Shown piece by piece: positions 34,401 to 46,000 of a stretch of 64,000 nt of DNA (the first letter of the stretch is position 1; each line of letters begins with the position of its first letter). The notes beneath the pieces are model-generated. The model made no database searches and was not told the DNA's origin. It worked only from the letters and a program-made list of their open reading frames with translations. Position numbers and translations under genes: made by a program. This stretch comes from Bagarius yarrelli (lineage: Eukaryota; Chordata; Actinopteri; Siluriformes; Sisoridae). Location: contig VCAZ01000040.1 in NCBI GenBank assembly GCA_005784505.1, forward strand, positions 1,278,501 to 1,342,500, in the 5' to 3' direction.

Positions 34401-37400
34401 ATTACTTCCATGATGAATGCAATGAATGTAAAAACCAATTAAAAACAGTTGATAAAACAAATAAAACATTTCTAAAAAAACACAGTTGATAAAAACACAT
34501 TTCTAAAAAACACAGATGCAATAACATAAATCAATAATAATAATAATAATATAAACAATAAAAGTCAAACAAATAAAATGTTTAACTAAGTGTGTGTTTT
34601 ACTGTTACTGGTAGTGTGTGTTTACTGTTACTGGCTAACAGTACTGACATTTTGGAGCAGCTTCTCCTTTAAGTAAATGTCCATGGATCTAGCGTGAAAT
34701 CTAGCGATACGACATACGGATAAATAACTTCATTTCTTCATCTTCTCTTGAGTTGGAAGAATAATTTTTTTCCCTGCTATAGAATGGATTTTTGGGGTTT
34801 TACTCCAGATGATTGTGGCCATAGTTTTGGTGCAGTCATAATTATTTGCACATACACTACACGGTCAAATCTTCCTGGACACCTTACAAGCACATAAATA
34901 CGTCTTTTTTTTAAAAACTGGTGTTACAAAGTCAGAAGAACAGAAGTGCCTTAAATGTCTTTATATAATATTTTCTTTGGTATACCTCTTCACTAGAACG
35001 AAGATGCCCAAACACTTTCGCCGCATGGCAACGCCCCTGTGCACAAAACCCCTAAACTCTTCTTGAACTCAACCCCACTGAACATCTTTGGGGATGAACT
35101 TAAACATAAACTGCATTATTACAGCTGAATGAGGAAATCCCTACAACCACATTCCAAAAGCTAGTGTAAAGAATTTTGAAAACTGTGGAAGTTATTATTA
35201 GACTATGACTAAGACTAAGACTGTAATATTCAGCATCTTCTCTCTCAGCTTTTTTTATGCCAGTTGATTAGTGTCCATTGTTTAATTTAGGGCTGCACAA
35301 TATTGGAAAAGAACTGGCACTGCGATATTTAGTTTTTTCTGCAATATAAAAAAGTTTGGAAAGAATTTATTATTTTAGAGCGATTGTGGTGATTTGGTAA
35401 GGTAGTGCATCAGCGTAAACACAAATTATAATCATAGACAAATACAATAAAATAAAGATGTAACTGAAATAAACAGTGCTTTATGTTTTCCTGGAGATTC
35501 AGATACACAAATTAAATAATCAAATGTAAAAATCACACTGTATAGTCGTGGCTGTATATATTAAATACAATTAATCTTGGATAAAGCTGTAGATTTTTGT
35601 TTCTTGCACCTGAATAAATGAAAAAAAAAAGGACTCTTATTAAACTTGACTTTTAAACAATTATTTCACAAATCAAATGCATTGTGAACTGTGGTGCAGT
35701 CGAATATAATCCCCACTTGACATTGTAGATCCTGTAATATGACTATTGCAGATGCACACATTGCGATATCGATACATTGTGCAGCACTAGCTGCATTCAT
35801 AATTATTAATGTACATTCAACATCTCTAACATAAGATAAGCTACATCCCAGAACATGCAGGAACACAAAACACCACACAGACGCCATGAATTGTATTTAT
35901 GAAATCACAGTAGCTGCCTGCTATAAAAGCTTTGGAATGTACAACACTAGACTAAACTAAACTTTTTTCTGTTTATAATACATTTTCTGGCATAAATGTT
36001 AACAGCATCAGTTTAGCACTTATGCATTTGGTTGTTTTGAGGTTTCTGTAGTTCCTAAAATGACCAAAATGGATAAGTACACTACACCCTTAATCATAGT
36101 AGCCAGATCGGACTCTTTAATAAAGGTAATTCAGATGGTTGTGTACAGTGTATTTAAATGTTTTACCTTGCTGTTTGGCAGCTTTGTCTTTCTGCTGGTT
36201 CTGTTGCTGGTGATTCGCCTGCAGGCTGTCAATCTCACGTTCGTACTTTTTTGCAGCCAGTTGCCATTTCTCCAGCTCATTAGTCACTGTTGCCAAGTTG
36301 CCTTTTAGAGTGCTGACCTCATTTTCCCGCTCAGCTGCGGCTTTATCCAAGCTTCGACGCAATACCTGCATTTCTTCTTGAACTGCATGCGCATCCTGGC
36401 GCATACTCAATATAGTACTGTCCTTCTGGTCCCTGAGATTTTCAATTTCATTCTGCAGCTTCTGAAGCTGAGCTTTAGACACAGAAGAGAACACAACATA
36501 ACATACACAAACACGCTGCATGCTGCCAAAGGTGATCTACAATATGCTACAACAGAGAAACTACCCCAACACTTACTCTGAAGAATCTTCATCTGCTTGC
36601 CAGACTCCTCTGTTTGATGCTTGCTGGCTCGCTTCTCCTCCTCTAGAAGTCCTGTAATGGTTAACGCACAATTACAAAAGAATTAAGCTTTACAGGGCAC
36701 TTAACCCTGGGTTACGTTATCCTTTTAACCTTGGTAGAGGAGCATTACACGCTCATAATTTAGAAGTGGGCGAACGTCACTTTTTAACTGGAGCTATGAT
36801 ACCCTTCTCTTGGCCAAATGTGTACAGTGTGAAACAACAAAGTGATAAAATGTTACAGCTAAATTCTTAGTAACAGACACCAAACAATACATAAACGTTG
36901 TACAGGTAATTCGAGAGAGCATTGAACAAAACTAGTCATTAATCTTGGTAACAGCTTAGAATTTCTAAGATAAGGATAAACAATGACTTTACTTTCAGTG
37001 CATGTAAACAAGTTAGCTGGTTAAAATATGGAATTGTAAAATACAATACAAAAATAGTTTTTTCCCCCCAAATTCTGCATTAGGGCTGTGTAAAATTATC
37101 GATACAGCTAACTATTTAAATATTTGTTTTACCATACTTTATCGATATTCTAACCCTAGCATTGATAATTAATTTCTGTTTTAAACAGCGTAATGTTAAT
37201 ATTTAATTAAAACCCTCAGTGTGTGTGTGTGTGTGTCGAACGGCTTCCTCCTACTGTAGAGCTGACACATAGTACAGCCATTGTCTCAGAATTAAGCATG
37301 GAGGAAATATAAGGCCATTTCTAAAATTAGCTGTATTTTTAGTTTTTGCCTCACATTTTTTTTTATTTAAACATTTTTTTTTTTTTTCTATTTTGGGAAT

Positions 37401-38081
37401 TATTTCAATGTACTGCAATATGTACTTTATTGAAATATATTGTGATCTATTGACTCATGACTCATGTATTGTGATACATCATATCATGAGGCCATCACTA
37501 ATACACAGCCCTATTCTACATGCTCCGCCCCCCAAAAAATAGCTTAACATTTACTATATAAGCAAATGAGTTTTAATTTTCCCCCCAAATTAAAAAAAAT
37601 CTAATTTATCATGTATATCTAAAACTAGATAAGACAGAATAAACATAAGTGTGTGTGGTGCAGCACTGTGCTTATCGTGTATTCTCCAATATTAATCGAC
37701 ATGGCTTTACACTAGCTGTAATAAGAGTACAAGACGTTTGTTCTGCTAGAATACAAAGGAATTGATTCTGTTTCCTTTCCACTAAAGGAAAGCATAAATG
37801 TCCTTTACCTTGCAGCTCCACACACTTCTGCTTGCCAGCATTGACCTGATCATGAGCCTCCTTCAGCTCTTGATTAAGGTGCTGAACCACATTTTTGGAC
37901 TCGCTGACCTCCATGGAGCTCCGAGTAAGCTCATCTGTACGCACATTCACATTAAAACTGTGACTTTGAGAAAGAAAAGTGATTTAAGGATTTTTTTACG
38001 CAACCTTTTTAATTACACGTGCTTTATCTTGATGAACTTTGCCTAGCAAAATAGCTTTTATCTTCATAAGTTACCTGCCAT
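31467..38081 (-). CDS. slmap: Sarcolemma membrane-associated protein, short tail-anchored coiled-coil form
   Basis: Tail-anchored coiled-coil protein of ER/sarcolemma and centrosome; long SLMAP with an FHA domain belongs to STRIPAK and represses Hippo signalling. Exons: 38081-38075 (in exon 38111-38075), 37934-37809, 36651-36577, 36472-36167, 33564-33369, 33271-33100, 32004-31870, 31550-31467; total 1101 nt, 366 aa. The start MADELTRSSMEV was chosen as the first in-frame ATG. The body is heptad-rich, for example VVQHLNQELKEAHDQV, LLEEEKRASKHQTEES and ELEKLKRDCESLQIEC, which match SLMAP. It ends in a hydrophobic anchor LSLLPPILAVVIGLVLALLY and FGPLW. No FHA-domain exons are visible upstream to 43 kb. 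Exon 38111 is open in frame at its 5' end, and another in-frame 72-nt candidate exon lies at 39456-39385, so a longer N-terminus is possible. Confidence 0.88.
32041..32944 (-). mobile_element. Tc1-like transposon with internally deleted transposase
   Basis: The minus-strand frame 32702-32328 starts with a Tc1 transposase N-terminus (SKDVRDKIIDLHKAGIGYKT, GEKVTTVGAV, APCKILPHGVSMIMR) and jumps to a late segment (WVFQHDNDPKH). Further sense-like blocks run on to about 32200. Inverted copies of 'aacaacaaaaacatcc' lie near 32046 and 32843, and the right end reads 'tgtccttcactgta'. The catalytic region between is missing, so the copy is dead. It sits in an slmap intron. Confidence 0.8.
34853..35190. 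mobile_element. Decayed MITE-family copy
   Basis: Opens 'tacactacacggtcaaatcttcctggacacc', similar to the inverted ends of the element at 41911-42284, and contains 'aactcaaccccactgaacatctttggggatgaact'. It lies in an slmap intron; the right end is not defined. Confidence 0.45.
37219..37236. repeat. (GT)n microsatellite
   Basis: Nine GT units in an slmap intron. Confidence 0.85.
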
Positions 38082-38564
38082 TTCTGTCCTGTTCCGGAGT
38101 TCACACTCAGACTGGCCACAGGTTAAATTTAGATCAGAATGAAGTGTAAGATAATTTCCCCTGAGGTGGGTAAATGGGCCTATTCTATAATTTAATACGA
38201 TAACTTGAAATAGATTTACCCTAAAAAACTAAAGTCATCATTTTATCTCTACACTAGAGCATCTGTCTCTATTAAGAGTGCAGGAACTTTACCTGAAGTA
38301 AACACACCTTTAGTGCAATGTAGACATTAGTGACTACATCTAATCGGCATGTCTACTTGTTTTTTTGGGGGGGTTTTTTGGATTCAAAAAAAGAAATTCC
38401 ACTAAAGAAGAAATTCTCCCCAAACTGGGTTGCAGAGAATCAGGCTGTTCTATTATGCGCTTTAAAAAAAGACATGACCTCATCTTGCACACTCCAGACC
38501 TTGCACCATAAATGGTGATTTTAGGAGCATATCAATGCAATCAGTGACAGGAATTAAAAAAAAC

Positions 38565-38755
38565 CCAAACACAAGGCTGCCCATATCCTGTATGAGTCAG
38601 CTGTAATCGTTCTGCAAACACGGCCTCCACACAGCGCAGCCAGGACATTAAGGATTCATGAATTCCTGCGTTGTAGGACTCCCAGTCCTGCTCATCGGTG
38701 CCACTCTGGATCAGGCACATAAACTCTCCGCAGAATGAGAACACACAGGAACACT
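38565..38755 (-). other. Unassigned exon-like open segment
   Basis: After an acceptor-like CTGATCCAG (exon would start at 38705) the minus strand encodes SGTDEQDWESYNAGIHESL, MSWLRCVEAVFAERLQL and THTGYGQP without interruption, with coding-like third positions. The W..Y...L..WL..VE spacing recalls spectrin-type repeats, but I recognise no protein. No strong donor follows. It lies between slmap exon 38111 and the candidate exon at 39456. It could be an orphan exon, a processed fragment or chance. Confidence 0.35.
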
Positions 38756-39384
38756 CTGGCCTATATTAGTGCTGAAACTGAAAATATCCCTGATTAAACT
38801 GCACACTATACATTAGGGGACCTCCATGTATAAATCGGTGCACTTAATGTGCTTAATGTCACCATTAAAAAAAATACATCAAACAACAACGTGCTTAAAG
38901 ATGCTTTTAAAGCACAAAACTACAGCAACACTAAAATAAAACTTTATTTATCTAATAATGAAGTTAAAGATAACTGTAAGTGTGTGTGTGTGTGTATGTG
39001 TGTTAGAGTTGTAGCTGCTTGCAGTCACGTTACCTTTAATTAATGAAACTTTATGCAGAGGATCTTTTAATTGCTGACCTTCCATTTATTTATTTTTTCC
39101 TAATCACACGTCTACAAAGGAAAACAACAACGTGGATATTAATTAAAAAGTAGTGTTAAATAAACGTAAATATTAATGACGTTTAATTTTTTTTTTACAT
39201 GGTTTTAGCTTGAGCTAATATATTTACTCCAACAGAGCTAAAAAAAAAGACCCGTTAAGATTTAAAGTTTAACAATGTATAAACAACCTTGCTCAACAAC
39301 AGTTGAAGATAATAAAATAGTTTATGCTTTCTTATAAATATTAATCATTCTTTTCTCACAACCAAGAATAAATGTGAAAGTTAC

Positions 39385-39456
39385 CTGATATTCCAGCGTC
39401 GATATAGCTGAAGCACTGACTGCTGCGCTTTTACAATCTTTCACACATTTGCTTTT
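39385..39456 (-). other. slmap: Candidate 5' exon of slmap
   Basis: A 72-nt segment bounded by CATCAG| and |GTAACT on the minus strand is open in the phase that joins exon 38111 (ending STLEYQ, then SECELRNRTEMADEL). It contains no in-frame ATG. It is either a coding exon of a longer isoform or part of the 5' UTR of the short one. Confidence 0.4.
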
Positions 39457-40402
39457 CTGATGGGGACGTTAGACGATTCCATTATTGGGAGATAGGGGGG
39501 GAATCAAGTGCAATATAATTTTATTTTAAGGCAGAGCTTTTGTTGTATAGACAGCGATATAAAGAATAATTGAACGTGTAAAAATGAAACATATTAATAC
39601 AAAATGGATTTTTCTTTTTCGTAAACGTGAAAGTTTTTATTTAGTCTGGGAATCTTGTTCTACCCTGGAACTGCGTATTTGACGTTCCCGTGTGACCCAC
39701 ATGGTCATACATCCGAGCCGAGGCATCCAACGGAGGCTGCAGCTGCAACTCCAACACACTCAGCTTCTTTGTTTGGCGGCGTTTTTTAGTGATGCACTCG
39801 AGTAGGTTACACCATACAAGGGGATCACTTGTGTGTTTGTGCACTTTGACCCTCTTATGTCATTGGTGTCATCCCTACCAGATGACACACTTCAAATATT
39901 AAAGATGTTAACTGAACTATCAATGGAAATATCTAGACTGTAGGATAAGTCTTGATACTGATTATTATTTTTTTTACTACAATGCCACTGGTCCCATAGG
40001 ATCTGTTTTAATCATGAATACGAGAAAGATGATGCAGAAAAAGGAGACTATGTTAAATCAAAATAATTCTTATTATATTGTTTAAAAAAAACCCCGAAGG
40101 TCATAATTAAAATGGGCTTTTATATTTCTGTATGAATCTTGCCATTGGTTACAGCTATAGACAAAAAAAATAAACTTGTCTTGCAACAATGATCTGAAAT
40201 GCTTATGATATATTCTTAAATAAGTTGTATATAGTAGCTTAAATCTGTAGGGCATAAAACCTAAAACTTCATCATCAGTAAGAACATCCATTAACAAGCT
40301 CACTCTTTCATTGTTTTCATAATTCTATGTACTAATATTAATTGTGTTACTTCGAAGAAAGGATGCAAATTTTTTTACAGGTGGTGTATAATGAAATAAT
40401 AC

Positions 40403-40640
40403 CCAATGCACCTTTTCTTCTCCTTTCAGCTGTTCCCTTTTAGAGGTCGCCACAGCGAATCATCTGTCTCCACCTAACCCTATTCTCTACTTCCTCTTCA
40501 CTCACACCCACTAACTTCATATGCTCGTTTATCGCATCCATATACCTCCTCTTTGGTCTTCCTCTTTGCCTTCTGTCTGGTAGTTTGCACCAGCGTGCAA
40601 ATCCAATGCACATGTGGACAAATAAAATAATAAGTATGTT
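40403..40640 (-). mobile_element. RTE-like LINE 3' end, 5'-truncated
   Basis: The minus-strand frame ends CKLPDRRQRGRPKRRYMDAI, then NEHMKLVGVSEEEVENRVRW and RQMIRCGDL: the RGRPK.RW.D...ED...G..EE.A.DR..WR pattern of the C-terminus of RTE-type reverse transcriptases. The conserved 3' tail 'gtcgccacagcgaatcatctg' follows. Confidence 0.65.
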
Positions 40641-40854
40641 AGTCTCCATTTTTCTCTTTGACCTCATATGGCTTTGGATAAGAAAAAGAGAAAAAGATGC
40701 ATTTTGGACCACTGGCCTGGACTGACTTTGTCCTCCTACCATTAATATCTACTTGAAAGGGATGAGTCATTTGTTCCTAATAGAGCTGGCTCACCGAGTG
40801 GTATCAAGATGAAGCTGAACGAGCAGAAACACAGATGATTCTTTTTCTTTTTTA

Positions 40855-40975
40855 AAACCCACACAAGCACAGGGGGAACATGCAACTCCACACAGAATGC
40901 CCCTGCCCGAGAATCGGACCTGGGCATTCTTCCTTTAAGGCAACCGTGCTAACCACTAAGCTACCTTGCTGCACA
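40855..40975 (-). repeat. tRNA-derived SINE head, reverse
   Basis: On the minus strand an A-box-like TAGCTTAGTGGTTAGCACGG and a B-box-like GGTCCGATTCTC are followed by 'ctgtgtggagttgcatgttccccctgtgc'. Only the tRNA-like part and start of the body remain. Confidence 0.65.
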
Positions 40976-41910
40976 GAATTAAACAATTTCGGGCAAACAG
41001 TCTGTTCTCATGTTATTTTTCAAAAAATTTGTCCAAATTGCTAAAACAAATAATCGATGTTGCCAATATTTTTTATAATTTTGATAATATTTTATAATAA
41101 TAATTTAAGCTGTATTTCATTATATATTTCTTTACTGACCAGGATGCCCCATGTGCATACTGAATTAATTAATTAGCAGGTTTTTTGGTGACAGACTCAC
41201 ACGTTTCTGGTTCTCAGCCGACAGGTAAACTCTCAGTGAGAGGTTAGCTACGCTTCTGCTGTGAGGTGAGAGGGGAGAACAGATGGCAGAAAGGACAGTA
41301 AGAAAAAACAGAGGCTGGAGAAGAAGGTTGCATTTACGAGCCTCCACTGTCAGGAACTTTGAACCAGGTGACTGTAGTCTGTAAGTTGGCATGATCCACC
41401 AAACAAACTATTAATTTCCATCCATTAATTTTGCCTTAAATAACTACAGTATAAAACACACTCACTAACAGAAATTCTAAGCCCGAATATTAGTCCACAC
41501 ACGGTTTTATTAGATCATGGTTTATTTTTGCAAACTATATTGACTGGAAACTTTAATGTGTATGTAAGCTATCATTTGACATAAAAAGAACAAGTTGCAC
41601 ATGAATGACAGAGCCGCCCTGAAAGGTTTAAACATTAGCTGTTGTCATGCTGTGGGTTGTTGCAATAATGAGTTACTGATGTTACTTGTAGATATATAAA
41701 GGCTTACTGAATATGATACTAAGGGTATACAACTACATGAGCTATCATACAGCATTCATTCATTATTTTAGTAGGACTTCCCTATAGTTACATACAGCTT
41801 GCTGTAAATTAAGTAGCGTACATATATTAGACCTAATACATTCCACCTAGTTGTCAGGAAACTTTAAATTGGCCTAATACATCTGCTCATATTAAAAAAA
41901 GATTTTTACA

Positions 41911-42284
41911 CACACTATATGGATTAAAGTATTAGGACACCTGACTATCCCACATTTGGTCTCACTTTTGCACCTATAATAATCTGAATGCTACTGAAAA
42001 TTCTGTCCACTAGACTGTGGAGTGTGACTGTGGGGATTTATCATTGGTGAGTTCCAGCCCCAAGATGGGTGTGAAGGACTAGGTGCAGCAATAAACAATT
42101 AAAAAGAGTTCTATAAAGAACACGTTTTTTTTTTTTTAACCATGTTTTGCTCTGGAACATTTGCGCACAAGGGCATTGTCAAGCTAGCCCAGTGTTTGGG
42201 TTCCTTTATTTCAGTGAGGGAAAATCTTAATGCTAAGAATGGGTGGCTAGTAGGGTGTCCACAAACTTTTGACCATATAGTGTA
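41911..42284. mobile_element. MITE with terminal inverted repeats
   Basis: The left end 'cactatatggattaaagtat' with 'taggacac' is inverted at the right end 'gtgtccacaaacttttgacc' with 'atatagtg'. The flanks are TA. The interior (about 370 bp) has no frame. This is a frequent fish element type with a 'cactatatgg' terminus. Confidence 0.75.
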
Positions 42285-42641
42285 TTTATATAGTAAAAAT
42301 TAAAACAGATTTTAATTAGTTAAAATGAAAAATGGTTTTGATGCATGTTTAATATAGGTTTCATACGTGAAGGCTGTTCAATACTAAAATCAGTAGCCAT
42401 GATCTATACAACTACATCATTAACTGCATATTTTGAGGTTAAAGACTGAACTGAATCTATTGTCAATTTTGTGGTTTCTTTAAAAAAAAACTACAGTAAA
42501 GTTTGTAACACTGTACATTATGATTTGTCTTTCTTCTTTTTTCAGATATTTTTCATATTAACATTTTTTATTGTCAGTAAATTTCCAGTAACTTCCACTT
42601 TTTGATGACCACTGGGTCACAGGCACACTTTTTCCACTTCA

Positions 42642-42671
42642 TTTCTTTCTTTCTTTCTTTCTTTCTTTCTT
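42642..42671. repeat. (TTTC)n microsatellite
   Basis: About seven TTTC units. Confidence 0.9.
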
Positions 42672-43068
42672 ATCGTTCATTCAAAAATGTCCTAAATATT
42701 CATAAAGTAGATTTCTGCACTACTTGATCTGTTTGCTCTAATGTCTACCCAGGTTTGGTCCAGTGAACGTTTTGTTTAATGAGCTTCATAGGCTTCCCAA
42801 TCCTGGTCCTGGAGAAGCCTGATGTGCCCAGGTTCTTCTTCCAGCCTGGGATTAAACACAGTATTCAGCAGATTATCTCACCTACTAACTCTTAAGACTG
42901 AGGATCAACATCCAATCAATATTATTTCCAAGCAGGACAAAGACCGATAGCACAGTGCATTGATCCAGAATCAGAAGAGGCAAGATTAAGAATAGATCCC
43001 AGTCTGGTCTTTTGAAGAGCTGCGCTTGGTCCATACAGTTGGTGTCGCCCTAGAGGCCACCCTGCCCC

Positions 43069-46000
43069 CTAAACACTGTTCTTGTCGGGGAGTTCAGCAT
43101 CAGGCATACGTGGAAAGTAGACAGTGGTCTTGTGCTCTTCATATCGGTCAATGTGCTTGAGGTGGACTACCATGTGCAGAGCGTAGGCCAACACCAGCAG
43201 CAGAATTAAAGATGTAATGAGTCCCATCAATATGGCTGGTGTAAAGAAAGTTGCGCAGTCACTGGCTGAGGCAAATTTGTTGGATTGCACGTTGAAGGCT
43301 TGGATCTGGGGATGTGAAATAGAAAAAAAATAAATGCATGTAGGTTATGATGTATCTGTCTATAAGATAACCTTCAGTTAACATCCTTCAGATTCTATCT
43401 GTGTTTTTCTCGGTTACTCCTAAAGGTCATTTGGTCTCATTACCTTACTTTCTATGACAGTTTCATAAAATATTGCATGTATACTGTACTGAGTCTTCAA
43501 TTTGAAAATTTGGTTTACAAATGGTTTAATTTTTACAATAAAAAGCATTAGTAAGCTGTTTGCATGTGTGCACCTACTTGGAAATCTGTAAACGTGATGT
43601 GCCAGTTTGCAGAGCTATCAGTGTAGGAGCTGGGCACCAGAAAGGTGTCATATTTCTGTAGGCTGCTGACATGCTGGCAGTGGTATGAGTAGGTAGCGGG
43701 AGCATAGACTTCGGTGGCATTGAACGTAGCTTCATGGGTCCAGTTGTAGTGGATATGAACACTGTCCAAAGTGAACCAATTCTGGCCGACTGACTCATAA
43801 AATGTGTTGGACATTTGAAGCCTGTGGTAAAGTCATAAAATAATAAGCTTTATCAGGTGGTAAGTAAAGGTGCGAAGGAGAAAAGGATACTTACCTAATG
43901 ACAAGTCCCTTAATGTCCTCCACATCTCCCAGGTGAAGAGAAAGGCTGTTGACACACAACATATGCAAATCCATAAGCATCAGCTAAATATTTATCAGTG
44001 TAGTGAATGTTAAACTTCATTAATTTAATAATACTTTTTAATAAATGTGACAATTAGAAAAAAAATTATATTCTGCAACATACGTAGCTTTTTCTTTGGT
44101 GCAAACAGAGCTTTTGGTGTCCACTGAGGCATTAGGTCCAAATACCCTTTCTGTTAAATCCAGAAATGTGTTGTTTCTGTATCGAATAGCCAGCCTCTTA
44201 GCCTTGAACAGGATGCATATGTTGCCATTATAAGCTACACTCAGAGGAGAATATGGCCCAGAGCTAGTAGACTGAAGTAACTTCCTCTTAGTTCTGGGCT
44301 GAGTGTGCAAATGCCATCCATAGGGCTGTTGGCAGAAAAACAGGTTGCTATTGGTGCAGTAGTTAGCAGAATACAAACACGGGTCCTTCAACGTTATTCA
44401 ACATGTCTGTTTTGCATGAATGTCTTGTGAGATGTAATAATATTCTTGTTGCCCAAGGTCACACAGGGAATGCGAAAATGCAATACCTGCAACATTTTAC
44501 GGAGTGGGTTTTCAGCTGCAGGCGAAAAAGTCTCTTCATGTGAGGTGCTTGAACTTTCAATGCCTACTCCATCTGCATCATAAAATGTGGACCCAGGACA
44601 AGAAAGGGTAAATCAGTGCCTTATTCAAGAAAAGGTACTTTAGGTTTTTCTTACATTTACCAAAAGCTGCTGTAAATTGATAAATTGTGCAAAAAATGAA
44701 GCTGCCATATGCAATACTGTAAATGTACATACATATAATGTAAACATGCTGTAGGAAATCTCTTTTTTCAAAATCTCAACATTATATAATAATTTTCTTT
44801 AATATTATTTTATTGATACAACAATAAAAGAGGTTATAATGTGTAAAATTAAAAACTATGACTGAAAACGATATTGCGTGTTTGTTACTGACCTGGTCTG
44901 ATTCTGATGCTTTGAAATGGTGGGACCTCCAAGCTTAAAAAGGAATGGAAAGAAAAGCATTAAAAAAAAATCTTAAATGCAAGTTCACTGACACAAATCC
45001 AGCTGTTTCACTAACACGTTAGTTAAAATTAAAACATGATCCCATTAAAAATTTCAATCATTTTAGTCTTTCTCTTCTTTAACATTCCTGTTATATTTTT
45101 TAAAATACCTATATTCATACTGGATTGTACTTGATTGCGTTTTGGTCTACACAATTTGCATAAGCATTTTTTTTTTTATTCCAGCTACCTGATGCACTTT
45201 ATTATCAATCTCACAACACTATGTTTAAAACAGTGACACTTTCTGAGTATTTCCAAAGCACTGCAACATGTAGGATAATCCTAAGATGAACAATATAGAC
45301 TTCCAATCATGATAATAAGCTTGGCAAAGGATCCTAAACCTTATTAAGAGTCTTGTGTATTCGCACTACTACACACAGGTCAGTCCAGGATTTAGGCAAG
45401 TACTCAGTGACCTGAGTTTGGAATTATGGGATTTATTTGCAGATAGAAGTCAGTGTGGGAAACAAATAAGAATGAATCGTAGGTGTCCTTACATCTGTAT
45501 GAGATGCCTAACGTCTTGAGATAAAGATGACTGCTAAACTGAAAGCATGCAATTTTGACTCAGACAAAGCTAACTAGTACTGAAGTAATACATCTATTTT
45601 AGAGCCCTGATTATGTTAGTAGTTGTGTGTTTGCTCTAAAAAAATGCTCTTGTGTTTGCTCTAATGTCAGTTTACTAAGGTCAGCAACTTAGCTTCTGCT
45701 GCTATCATGGCTAGACTCAGTGGACTAAATGCTGCACTGGACATTTATGTAATGAAAAGCAGTTTTCCTAGCATGACTCCACCTTCATGTACTCAATGTG
45801 TCTTTTCTCCCTCTTTCTATCTCTTTTTTTTTTGCTTTCTCCCTGAAGACCTGAATATAGCCATTTTTCTGGCCCATCATTAGTTGTTTTTTTGAGATCA
45901 CTGAGTAATGTAAGCATGGTCAAAAAAACATTAAACCAGTTGTAACCCAAGAAACAATTCTAACCAAATGAATCACAGTTGTGTTAAGTACAGGCAGAAG

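Larger units (their letters stand above)
39457..43068. other. Spacer between slmap and the atp6ap1-like gene
   Basis: Contains an RTE-like LINE tail, a SINE head, a MITE and a (TTTC)n run, listed separately. The GC-richer part at 39650-39800 may be promoter sequence; a minus-strand frame there (ending in YDHVGHTG-like sequence) is not recognised. Confidence 0.45.

Noticed and set aside
39641..39844. Minus-strand frame in GC-richer DNA (…LSVLELQLQPPLDASARMYD…)
   Set aside because: Looks somewhat coding but I recognise no family and see no matching partner exon; could be promoter sequence or an old fragment. Not called as a gene.
41165..41392. 75-codon minus-strand frame
   Set aside because: No family similarity and no splice partners seen.
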